A stretch of 64,000 nucleotides of DNA from Planctomycetota bacterium (GTDB lineage Bacteria > Planctomycetota > Planctomycetia > Planctomycetales > Planctomycetaceae). Of the stretch, positions 37,886 to 46,118 are shown in pieces. How positions within the stretch are numbered: position 1 is the first letter of the stretch; each line of letters opens with the position of its first letter. Under the pieces are notes generated by a model. The model did not search any database. It was not told where the DNA came from and saw only the letters and a program-made list of their open reading frames with translations. Location: contig QQVO01000003.1 in assembly GCA_003388505.1 (NCBI GenBank), positions 1 through 64,000 of the forward strand. The letters run 5' to 3'. The position numbers and the translations under genes are program-made.

Positions 37886-38062
37886 CCAGCCGCCCCTCGC
37901 TGTCCGCCCCCATCGATTCCTCATTCCGAAACGCCCCACCGAAATCACGTCCACGATCGCCCCCCTTTCTTCGTGCCTCTTCGCGTTCTTCGTGGCCACT
38001 CAACTCCGCTCCCTCACTCCTCAACAATTCTTCCCTCGGCCGTCGCGCGGTAGAATACGCGT

Positions 38063-39595
38063 GTGACTCCTTCCGGCCATACAGAGTCCCACCCTGTGGA
38101 AACTCCCGCTCACGCCGCAGCGCCTCCGTCGAAGCTGCGGCCCTGGCTGTTCCGTCTCGGCGCGGTCGCACTTGCGCTGTTGCCTTTTGTCGTCGCAGAG
38201 CTTGTCTGCATCGCCGCCGGCTGGGGCCGGCCGGTCGATCGTGACGACCCCTTCGTCGGCTTCCGCTCCGTCAGCCCCCTCTTTGTCCTCTCCGGCGACG
38301 GCGAGCGATTCGAAATCGCCCCCGCCCGCAAGAAGTTCTTCGCAGACGATTCCTTCCCTGCGCACAAGGCAGACAAGGAATACCGCGTCTTCTGCCTCGG
38401 CGGATCAACCGTCCAGGGCCGCCCCTATTCGGTCCCCACGTCCTTCACCACCTGGCTCGAACTCGGCCTCACGGCGGCGGACGATTCCCGCCAATGGGAA
38501 GTCGTCAACTGCGGAGGCATCTCCTACGCCAGTTATCGCCTCGTCCCCATCCTCGAAGAATGCCTCCAGCATCAGCCCGACCTCATCCTCCTCTGCACTG
38601 GACATAACGAATTCCTCGAAGACCGCTCCTACGCCCACATCAAACACACGCCCGAACTCCTCGCCCGGCCGCTCGAATTTCTCGCCAACCGCCGGGTCGT
38701 CGTCCTCGCGTCGTCGCTCCTTGAGCCCGATGCTCCGGCCGACGACCGCACGCTCCTCGCGGGCGACGCCGACGCCATGCTCGACTACCACAACGGCCTC
38801 GCCGCCTATCATCGCGACGACGCCTGGCGCGACGGCGTCATCCGGCACTTCGAATTCAATGTCCGCCGCATGCTCGCCCTCTGCCGCGAAGCCGGCGTCC
38901 CGGTCATCCTTTTGAACGAACCCTCCAATCTCGCCGATCAGCCTCCCTTCAAGTCGGAACCCTCAACCCTGCCCGGCTCCGCCGAACGAGAGCGGTTCGA
39001 CGAACTCCTCGCCCGCGCGGCAGACAACTACCGCACCGATCTCCCCGCCGCCATTCAATCGCTCGAGGCCGCTCTCGAAATCGACCCCCGCTACGCCGCC
39101 GCCTGGTACCAGCTCGGCAAATGCCGCGAAGCGCTCCAGCAGCACGAGACCGCCCGCGCCGCCTTCATACGCGCGCGAGACGAAGACGTCTGCCCCCTCA
39201 GAATCCTCTCCTCGATGGAACAGATCCTCCACGACATTGTGGCTGAAGAGCGACTCCAACTGATCGACATGCACGCCCTTCTCGAACAGCAAACCCCCGG
39301 CCGCGCACTCGGCGACCGCTGGCTCGTCGATCACGTCCACCCCTCCATCGAAGGCCATCAACTCGTCGCTAACGAACTCATCACCGCCCTGGCCCGCCAG
39401 GACATTGTGCATCCGGATGAAGGCTGGCAGACCCGCGCCGAGCAGGCCTACGCGGGTCATTTGCAGTCGATTTCCCCCGCCTACTTCGTGCGGGCCGAAA
39501 CCACCGTGGGCAACGTCCGCGCCTGGTCCCGAGGTCAGTCCGACGGCCCCCCCGCCGCCAACCGCTTCCCCCACCGCATCCAGGATCGACAGTAA
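38063..39595 (+). CDS. Membrane-anchored SGNH/GDSL hydrolase-like protein with TPR
   Basis: A 510-residue protein starting at a GTG. One transmembrane helix lies at about 30-52. The SGNH blocks are recognisable: CLGGSTVQG with the nucleophile Ser115, GGISYASYR, LCTGHNEF in place of GxND, and a C-terminal DHVHPSIEGH with the Asp-xx-His dyad. Between them, around residues 335-380, sits a TPR-like helix pair (AIQSLEAALEIDPRYAAAWY). Such proteins may act as esterases or acyltransferases on surface polymers; the substrate is unknown. Strongly C-rich third positions. Confidence 0.82.
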   Translation: MTPSGHTESHPVETPAHAAAPPSKLRPWLFRLGAVALALLPFVVAELVCIAAGWGRPVDRDDPFVGFRSVSPLFVLSGDGERFEIAPARKKFFADDSFPAHKADKEYRVFCLGGSTVQGRPYSVPTSFTTWLELGLTAADDSRQWEVVNCGGISYASYRLVPILEECLQHQPDLILLCTGHNEFLEDRSYAHIKHTPELLARPLEFLANRRVVVLASSLLEPDAPADDRTLLAGDADAMLDYHNGLAAYHRDDAWRDGVIRHFEFNVRRMLALCREAGVPVILLNEPSNLADQPPFKSEPSTLPGSAERERFDELLARAADNYRTDLPAAIQSLEAALEIDPRYAAAWYQLGKCREALQQHETARAAFIRARDEDVCPLRILSSMEQILHDIVAEERLQLIDMHALLEQQTPGRALGDRWLVDHVHPSIEGHQLVANELITALARQDIVHPDEGWQTRAEQAYAGHLQSISPAYFVRAETTVGNVRAWSRGQSDGPPAANRFPHRIQDRQ

Positions 39596-39791
39596 CTGGC
39601 AACAGGACTGCCCCGGCGCCACGAGTGGCTTGCCCGCCCGAGCGCGGTAGGCCCCCGAGCCGCGAGCCATCCGCCATTCCTTGGACGTTCGACTCTTGAC
39701 TCTCGCCCCTTCCGCTTGTGACTCCTCCGCTCGATGTTGTTACAGTCAGTCGACGTAGCTCGCCCAACTGTCTGCAACATTGGAAACTCAC

Positions 39792-40664
39792 ATGCAGTTT
39801 TCACCCCGGCTGCTCTGCGCGGCAGGTTCTCTGGCCGTTTTCGTCGCGGCCTCGCGCCCCGCGGAGGCAGTCGATGTTTACATCGTCGCCGGGCAATCGA
39901 ACGGGTGGCGGATCTCGCACTTGAGCCAGGGGGATGAGAAGGCCCCCGAGTCGCCGCACGACGTGCATTACTTCGGGATGAAGTGCGTCACGGAACCGGA
40001 CCGGCCCGACGTCTCACCGGTCCTCACCAGACTCGATCCCAACACCATGGGCTACGGCCTGGCCGAGAGCCTGCTCGAACTCTCTGACGACGACATCATC
40101 TTCGTCCAGTTCTGCCGCTGCGGGTCGGGACTGTGGAACAAAAAGGTCAACGGCTGGTACCCCGGCGACGATCCACAGAACGGCCAGACCCACGACACGG
40201 CACTCTACGGCCTGTTTCTCAAATACGTCGCGGCCTGCCGGGCGACGGCCGAGGAACGGGGGCTGGAGTGGGACCTGCGGGGCCTCTTCTGGCATCAGGG
40301 GGAATCGGACTCGCGCAGGCCGGTCGCGGAGTACGAGCCCGACTTCCGCAATCTGATCTGGCGGTTTCGACACGATCTGAGAGACGGCTTGCCGATCGTC
40401 GTCGGCCACATCCGCGAACTCGACGACGGCGACCGCGCCGTGAACGCGATGTTCGACCGCCTGGCGGACGAGGATCCGCTGTTCTCTGCCGTGCCGACCC
40501 GCGATCTGCAGTTCGAACCCGACCGCGACGGCAAGCCGAACGTACACATCGCCCGCGCAGGCTGCCACGAACTCGGCCGCCGCATGGCAACGGCCCTGCA
40601 GAAGATCGAAGAAGAACAAACCGCGCCGCGCAACGAGGACGCTACTGAAGGCTCACGCCGATGA
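39792..40664 (+). CDS. Secreted SASA/sialate O-acetylesterase-like hydrolase
   Basis: A 290-residue exported protein (signal ending ASRPAEA). The SGNH-type nucleophile motif VYIVAGQSNGW follows directly, and GLFWHQGESDS is the typical third block of the carbohydrate-esterase family around sialate O-acetylesterase; the C-terminal VHIARAGCHELGRRM supplies the catalytic His region. Deacetylation of a sugar is likely. The next gene overlaps its stop by four bases (ATGA), indicating translational coupling. Confidence 0.85.
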   Translation: MQFSPRLLCAAGSLAVFVAASRPAEAVDVYIVAGQSNGWRISHLSQGDEKAPESPHDVHYFGMKCVTEPDRPDVSPVLTRLDPNTMGYGLAESLLELSDDDIIFVQFCRCGSGLWNKKVNGWYPGDDPQNGQTHDTALYGLFLKYVAACRATAEERGLEWDLRGLFWHQGESDSRRPVAEYEPDFRNLIWRFRHDLRDGLPIVVGHIRELDDGDRAVNAMFDRLADEDPLFSAVPTRDLQFEPDRDGKPNVHIARAGCHELGRRMATALQKIEEEQTAPRNEDATEGSRR

Positions 40665-41983
40665 AACTGGTTCTTGCAGCCGTATCCGTTCTGATGCTGG
40701 CCACGACGCTGTTGGCAGAGCCGAGTTATCCGCCGAGTCTGCCGGGCAATCAGGACCGCGTTGTGGTGGAGTCCGGGGCGTTGCTCGAGGCGACTGCTCC
40801 GATCAAGGAGGACGTGGCGATCGCCGAGACGCCGCCGCGGGTGACGTTCCTGTACTACCCGGGCCAGACCTATCCGGGGAATCCGTGGTCGGTGTGGGGC
40901 GACGGGTTGGCGGTGGGGGACGTTTACTATTCCGCTATCGGCGACCATCGCGCACCGCAGGGGAATGCGTTTGTTTACCGTTACGATTCCGCCACCGGCG
41001 AACTGAAGCAGATCGTCGACGTGCGGGAGACGATCAACGTTCCGGACGGTTACTACACACCGGGGAAGATCCACAGCCGGATCGACCTCGGTTCGGACGG
41101 CTGGCTCTACTTTTCAACGCATCGCGGTTCGACGCGGGCGACGACGAAGGAGAATCACTTCACGGGGGGCTGGATTCTGCGGCATCATGCCGAGTCCGGC
41201 CGGACGGAGGTCGTCGCACATGCGCCGCTCGAAAACCAGACGCTGCCGACCAGCGTGCTCGATCCGGACCGGCTGATCTTCTACGCCGGAACAGCGGACG
41301 GCGACCACACCAACAAGCAGGTCCAGTTTCTGGCGTATGACGTGCAGAGTCGTGAAGTCCTCTACCACGATGACGCCGGTCCCTATCGGGCCGCGATCTT
41401 TGCTCGTTCGACAGGTCGCGTTTACTTTCATCAGGCGGGCGAACGGGGCAAAGCGCTGCCGCTGGTGCGGTTCGATCCCTCAATGCCCGGACCGCCAACA
41501 CCGATCGATGCCGAGGTCGGCCTGCGGGCCTGTACGATCGAAACACCCGACGGCATGGTCTATACGATCGACGGCGACAACCTGTGGGAGTTCAATACGC
41601 AGACCGAAACGGCCCGTCATCTCGGCGGCGCGACCGTGGGCGGCCAAAACTACATCGCCACGATCGACGTCGACCCGCACACCTGGCGCTACCTGTATTA
41701 CGTCGCCGGCGCCCACGGAGGAAGTTATCGCGACGGCACGCCGCTGGTGCAATACGACCTGGAGACGAAGCGACGCAAGGTGATCTGCTTCCTCCATCCG
41801 GCTCTCACTGAAGAAACCGGATACACCTGCATGGGCACTTACGGCTTGGCGGTCGCTCCCGGCGGTTCGAAAGTCTACATCACCTGGAACGGCAACCAGG
41901 GGGGCGAAGAACGTGGCCGGCTCCGCTTCAACACCTGCGGCCTCACCATCGTCGAGATTCCTGAGAGCGAACGGCCGGAGTAG
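40661..41983 (+). CDS. Secreted beta-propeller protein, unknown function
   Basis: A 440-residue exported protein (signal MKLVLAAVSVLMLATTLLA). Repeating beta-propeller blades are visible (YDSATGELKQIVD, YDVQSREVLYHD, FNTQTETARHLGG, YDLETKRRKVICF). No catalytic residues are recognised. It overlaps the upstream sialate-esterase-like gene by four bases, so the two are made together and may act on the same glycan. Its third positions are G-rich, unlike the genes just upstream. Confidence 0.78.
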   Translation: MKLVLAAVSVLMLATTLLAEPSYPPSLPGNQDRVVVESGALLEATAPIKEDVAIAETPPRVTFLYYPGQTYPGNPWSVWGDGLAVGDVYYSAIGDHRAPQGNAFVYRYDSATGELKQIVDVRETINVPDGYYTPGKIHSRIDLGSDGWLYFSTHRGSTRATTKENHFTGGWILRHHAESGRTEVVAHAPLENQTLPTSVLDPDRLIFYAGTADGDHTNKQVQFLAYDVQSREVLYHDDAGPYRAAIFARSTGRVYFHQAGERGKALPLVRFDPSMPGPPTPIDAEVGLRACTIETPDGMVYTIDGDNLWEFNTQTETARHLGGATVGGQNYIATIDVDPHTWRYLYYVAGAHGGSYRDGTPLVQYDLETKRRKVICFLHPALTEETGYTCMGTYGLAVAPGGSKVYITWNGNQGGEERGRLRFNTCGLTIVEIPESERPE

Positions 41984-42277
41984 GCAAAGAGAGCAGCGTG
42001 GGGGGGGCGTGCGACCGGCTGCGGCCTCGGGCGGCTGGCTTCTCGGCATCGTTACAATGTCCGGTGCTGTTTGACTTGCGAACACACGCGGAGGAGATGC
42101 ATGTGGTGCCACATGGCAACTGCGGTCGTCGACCTGGCGCCGTTCGATGCGGGGCGAACAAGAGTTTGCGGGCGTCAGTGACCGCCCTTTCAGTAAGCCG
42201 GGCACGACGCTGATTGATGTCTCTCCGTGAAAAGCCGGATTGAAAACCGCTGGTCCAACCCCTTCAGGAACTTGCAC

Positions 42278-43639
42278 ATGGCGATGATCGCACGCACCGT
42301 TTCGATTGCTCTCATCACACTTGCTGTCCTCGCAGCCGCTGGCGTCGCTTTCGCCGCACCTCCGGTTGGTTGGCGCAACGACGGCACGGGCAAATTTCCT
42401 GCGGCGGATCCTCCCGTCAACTGGGACAACGACAGCAATATCGTGTGGCGGGTTGAAACACCCGGCCGCAGCCTGGCTTCACCGGTCGTGGTCGGTGATC
42501 GCGTCTTCATCACTGCGGAGCCCGCTGAGCTTGTGTGCTACGCTGCCGGCGACGGCGAGAAACTCTGGCAACGTTCTCACCTGTATGTCGACGTCTTCGG
42601 AGAGGCTGAGGGGGCGCTCATCGACGAGAACCTCGCAGAGGCGCGCAAACTGGAAGAGACGGTCAGCGCACTCAACCAGGAGCGCGACTCGGCTCAGAAA
42701 GCCAATGACACGGAAAAACTGGAGGAACTTAAGAAACGGATTGAGACCCTCCGCGAACAGATCGCGAAGCTCACTGTTTTCCCACCGATGCCGGGCGGGA
42801 ACACGGCGAACACGGCCAGCACGCCGACGAGCGACGGCGAGAATGTTTACGCCGTGTTCGGCACCGGGATCGTTTCCTCGCACTCACTCGACGGAACACT
42901 CAACTGGATGAAATTCGTCGAAGCGCCGGGCAACCGGCACAGCGCATCGCCCGTTCTGGTCGACGGCAAACTGATCGTGCACCTGAGCAATCTGGTCGCG
43001 CTCGACGCGGCGTCTGGGGAAACCGTGTGGACGGCGGAAGCGGGTGCACGGAATGGAAGTCCGGTTGTCGCCAACGTTGAAGGCAGGCAGATGATCGTTA
43101 CGCCAGGCGGCGCTGTCGTCCGGGTTGCGGACGGCCGGATCGTCGCACGGGACCAGTTTCAGTTGAGCTATTCGTCGCCGACCGTCGACGGCGGTGTCGT
43201 CTACGCCGGGCAGGACAGCGGGATCAAGGCGGTCAGCGTCGCAGGCAGCGCGTCCGATGACGCCGTCACCCAGGTTGCCTGGGAGAGCGACGGCTCGCAG
43301 GCGAGCCGCCTGGCCTCGCCGGTCTATCACGACGGTCTGCTCTACACCGTGACCGAACAGGGCATCCTGGAAGTCACCGACGCGCGGGCGGGCGAACTGG
43401 TCTACCGCAAGCGGCTCGAATTCCGCGGGGGCCGCGTCGACCCGAGCGTGACTCTCGCCGGCGACTATCTGTACGTCAGCAACACGCAAGGGGCGACGGT
43501 CGTTCTGAGGCCCGGAAGAGAGTACGAAGAAGTCGCCCGCTGCCAGTTGGACGACGGCTTCAGCAGCAGCCTGTTCTTCGCGGGCCGGCGGCTCTATGTG
43601 CGGTCCGGCAAGTTTCTGTACTGTATTGAGGAGCAATGA
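42278..43639 (+). CDS. Secreted PQQ-like propeller with inserted coiled coil
   Basis: A 453-residue exported protein with a signal peptide (ending AGVAFA). PQQ/BamB-type blades are clear (NIVWRVETPGRSLASPVV, LVALDAASGETVW, SHSLDGTLNW). Between the first and second blades, about residues 108-155, lies a highly charged coiled coil (EARKLEETVSALNQERDS and onward) that interrupts the propeller. The ATG at 42278 follows AGGAAC and begins the signal peptide. Function unknown; the coiled coil may mediate dimerisation. Confidence 0.82.
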   Translation: MAMIARTVSIALITLAVLAAAGVAFAAPPVGWRNDGTGKFPAADPPVNWDNDSNIVWRVETPGRSLASPVVVGDRVFITAEPAELVCYAAGDGEKLWQRSHLYVDVFGEAEGALIDENLAEARKLEETVSALNQERDSAQKANDTEKLEELKKRIETLREQIAKLTVFPPMPGGNTANTASTPTSDGENVYAVFGTGIVSSHSLDGTLNWMKFVEAPGNRHSASPVLVDGKLIVHLSNLVALDAASGETVWTAEAGARNGSPVVANVEGRQMIVTPGGAVVRVADGRIVARDQFQLSYSSPTVDGGVVYAGQDSGIKAVSVAGSASDDAVTQVAWESDGSQASRLASPVYHDGLLYTVTEQGILEVTDARAGELVYRKRLEFRGGRVDPSVTLAGDYLYVSNTQGATVVLRPGREYEEVARCQLDDGFSSSLFFAGRRLYVRSGKFLYCIEEQ

Positions 43640-43765
43640 AGCTTCCTCCGTGCGGGGACTGGACGGATTTCCTCGCATCGGCGGCAGTTGCTAAACTCCG
43701 GCCCGGACGGTACCGCGCAGCCAGGGAGGTGTGTGCTGCGTGAGTCGGCGGCAATTGGCACAATT

Positions 43766-43839
43766 GCACCCGTAGCTCAGCTGGATAGAGCAGCGGACTT
43801 CTAATCCGCAGGTCGTAGGTTCGAATCCTACCGGGTGTG
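43766..43839 (+). tRNA. tRNA-Arg (anticodon TCT)
   Basis: A 74-nt cloverleaf. The acceptor arm pairs GCACCCG with CGGGTGT, leaving a G1-U72 wobble and discriminator G. The D arm is GCTCAGCTGGATAGAGC; the anticodon stem GCGGA/TCCGC encloses CTTCTAA with anticodon TCT, reading AGA; the T arm contains GGTTCGAATCC. The 3' CCA is not encoded. It reads AGA codons, probably rare in this GC-rich genome. Confidence 0.95.
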
Positions 43840-43900
43840 CTTTTGGGGGGCGGTCGCGGGGCGGGTTTGGCCGGGCGGCCGTGATGGACGCGAGGGGACG

Positions 43901-44773
43901 ATGGCTGCAGGGGTGGAGGCGATCAAGCCGACCGAATGGATTTCCCGGCATCGCGTGCGGTGGGTGATTCTGCGGACCTGCATCGAAGAGCGGCTGGTCT
44001 ACCGGGCCGACTTTGCGATGGGGACGCTGTTCCGGTTCCTGCCGATCGTGACGCAGATCTTTTTGTGGGGGGCGATCTTCGGCGTCAGCGCGGAAACCGG
44101 CAGCAGCGGCGAAGAGAGGCGGATCGCCGGGTACAGCTACCATGACATGGTGGCGTATTACCTGCTGGCGATGCTGGCGCGGGCGTTTTCCAGCATGCCG
44201 GGGCTGGCCAGCGGGGTGGCCCGGGACGTCCGCGACGGGACGGTGAAGAAGTACCTCACGCAGCCGATCGACATGCTGGGGTATCTGTTCTGGCATCGGG
44301 TGGCGCACAAGCTGGTGTACTACGCCGTGGCGGCCGGGCCGTTCGCGCTGGTGTTCTGGCTGTGCCGCGACTTCTTTCCCGGCTGGCCGGACGGGTGGAG
44401 GATCGCGGCCTTTGTCGCGTCGCTGCTGATGGGATTTCTGATGGGATTTCTGCTGGAAGCGCTGATCGGGATGATCTCGTTCTGGTTTCTGGAGGTGAGT
44501 TCGCTGCTGTTCATTTACATGATGATCAACTACTTCCTGTCGGGGCACATGCTGCCGCTGGACCTGCTGCCGGACTGGGTGACGATGGTCGTCGATTACC
44601 TGCCGTTCAAGTACCTGGCGTACCATCCGCCGGCGATCCTGCTGGGACGCTATTCGGAAGACCAGTTGCTGCGAGAGATGCTGATCGAAGCGGGATGGAT
44701 CGTGGGGCTGCTGTTGCTGAACCGTATTGCGTTTGCGCGGGGTGTGAGGCGATACGGTGCGTTCGGGGGCTGA
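43901..44773 (+). CDS. ABC-2 type permease (DUF990-like)
   Basis: A 290-residue inner-membrane protein with about six helices. The segment ARDVRDGTVKKYLTQPIDMLGYLFWHRVAHKLVY is the cytoplasmic signature of ABC-2 permeases of the DUF990/ABC2_membrane_6 class, which export unknown substrates together with an ATPase and often a second permease. The ATG at 43901 has GAGGGGA just upstream; earlier in-frame starts would lie inside the tRNA gene. No ATPase is adjacent; the matching-class ATPase is at 7.9 kb. Confidence 0.88.
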   Translation: MAAGVEAIKPTEWISRHRVRWVILRTCIEERLVYRADFAMGTLFRFLPIVTQIFLWGAIFGVSAETGSSGEERRIAGYSYHDMVAYYLLAMLARAFSSMPGLASGVARDVRDGTVKKYLTQPIDMLGYLFWHRVAHKLVYYAVAAGPFALVFWLCRDFFPGWPDGWRIAAFVASLLMGFLMGFLLEALIGMISFWFLEVSSLLFIYMMINYFLSGHMLPLDLLPDWVTMVVDYLPFKYLAYHPPAILLGRYSEDQLLREMLIEAGWIVGLLLLNRIAFARGVRRYGAFGG

Positions 44774-44820
44774 CGGGGGGAACCACGGAATGCACGGAAG
44801 TCACGGAAAGGAGGGAGCGA

Positions 44821-44846
44821 ATCCGGCTCGGCTGGCGCCTCGCCCT
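44821..44846. repeat. ATCCGGCTCGGC repeat, copy 2
   Basis: Second copy of the 26-bp repeat, in the short gap between the converging permease and nucleoside hydrolase genes. It differs from copy 1 at three to four positions and may serve as a bidirectional terminator. Confidence 0.55.
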
Positions 44847-44860
44847 TCCGAGAAGAAGAT

Positions 44861-45811
44861 TCACGCGGCGGCGCGGATGACGCGGGTCATGTAGTCGATG
44901 ACGCCCTGCACGTCGACGTTGGTCGCGACTTCGACGTTGGATTCCCAGCGGTGAACGTCGCGGCGATCGACGACGGTGGCGCCGCGCGTGATCTGGCCGC
45001 TTGTTTCGACTTCGACGGCCATGGTCTCGCGTTCAAAGAGTTTCGGCTCGGTGATCAGGGCGAGCGCGATCACTTCGGGGAGACGCACGCCTTCCAGACC
45101 CAGGTGCTGTCGGCTGGCGCGGAGAGCAAACGGGAGCGTCTGGTCGAGGAGTCGGCCGAGGTTCGATTCCGCGCCGAGGTCCCAACGCTGATACTGGTCG
45201 AAGGAGAGCATCAGCCGGTGACCGACGTCGAGCGGGACGAGCAGGGTGCTCATCTGCTGCGCGAAGACCGCAGCCGCCGCCTCCGGATTGGAGTAGATGT
45301 TGAACTCCGCGGCGGCGGTCACGTCTCCCCCGGCGGCGACAGAACCGCCCAGGCAGACATACCCCTGAAGCTGCTGCAGGAACTCGGGGTGATGGTCGAT
45401 GGCGAGCTGAATGTTGGTAAGCGGCCCGAGGCTGAGCAGCGTGATCTGTCCCGGGTCGGTGCGGACGAGTTCGGCCATGAGCTTGGCCGAGTCGTGGCGT
45501 TGATGCAGTTCGGAGACCGGCATGTTGCATTCGCCGAGGCCGGTTTCGCCGTGCATGAGGGCGGGTTGCGGATTCAACCGGTCGTGGGGGACGGCGGTGG
45601 CGGCGCCGTCGCTCGTTCCGAAGCGGGGCCAGAGCGGGGGATCGAGCAGGGAGATGATGGTCTGGAGATTGCGGGCGGCCATTTCTCCGGGCACGTGGCC
45701 GGCGGTCGCCGTCAGCGCGACCACTTCGATGTCCGGGTCGCAGATCGCAAGGGCGATGGCGACGGCGTCTCCAATGCCGGGGTCCGCGTCGATGATCAGC
45801 TTACGAGGCAA
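44861..45811 (-). CDS. Nucleoside hydrolase family protein
   Basis: A 316-residue protein of the inosine-uridine nucleoside N-ribohydrolase family, which cleaves the glycosidic bond of ribonucleosides. The N-terminal calcium-binding loop reads IIDADPGIGDA, where the family normally has DTDPGxDD; the Asp that contacts the ribose is replaced by Gly14, while Asp10 and Asp15 remain. TLLSLGPLTNIQLAI and GGDVTAAAEFNIYSNPEAA match the family. The activity may be altered or the substrate may differ. It starts at the ATG at 45811, divergent from the carboxypeptidase-regulatory-like gene. Confidence 0.88.
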   Translation of the reverse strand: MPRKLIIDADPGIGDAVAIALAICDPDIEVVALTATAGHVPGEMAARNLQTIISLLDPPLWPRFGTSDGAATAVPHDRLNPQPALMHGETGLGECNMPVSELHQRHDSAKLMAELVRTDPGQITLLSLGPLTNIQLAIDHHPEFLQQLQGYVCLGGSVAAGGDVTAAAEFNIYSNPEAAAAVFAQQMSTLLVPLDVGHRLMLSFDQYQRWDLGAESNLGRLLDQTLPFALRASRQHLGLEGVRLPEVIALALITEPKLFERETMAVEVETSGQITRGATVVDRRDVHRWESNVEVATNVDVQGVIDYMTRVIRAAA

Positions 45812-46118
45812 TGTGGTTGCTCAGTGCGAGGGTCGGATTGCTCACAATCGAAACGACTGGCTTGGTTAGTGATGTTACGTCTGGTTGATCGAGGGGTCAA
45901 TTCCCCGGCACGACGTCGGCGCCGCCGGCCAACGGGAACAGGGAATTCGGTCGGTTCAACTTTCTTATTCGATTTCGCAGCAGAGCGTGGGCTTGATTAA
46001 GAGTGAATACCCGCCGGCGTTCCCAAGGCTGGATTATGCGAAATGTTCGGTGATAAGATCGTTCAACATCGCGAAGCGGCGTTTGATCTTGCAAGTCCAA
46101 GTGAGTGCGGAGAAATCG
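45812..46118. other. Divergent intergenic region, lower GC
   Basis: The gap between the nucleoside hydrolase and the next gene is visibly richer in A and T than the average of the window. It presumably holds two divergent promoters. An in-frame extension of the rightward gene covers it, but the codon content and the start choice argue against coding. No clear operator was identified. Confidence 0.5.

Noticed and set aside
39596-40660. Replication origin at the GC-skew switch
   Set aside because: No DnaA-box cluster, dnaA, dnaN or gyrB is present, and the + strand is also G-rich at the far left of the window, so the pattern is a local block rather than a genome-scale switch.
45885-46118. N-terminal extension of the carboxypeptidase-regulatory-like gene
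   Set aside because: It would bury a good signal peptide; the ATG at 46119 has a ribosome binding site.
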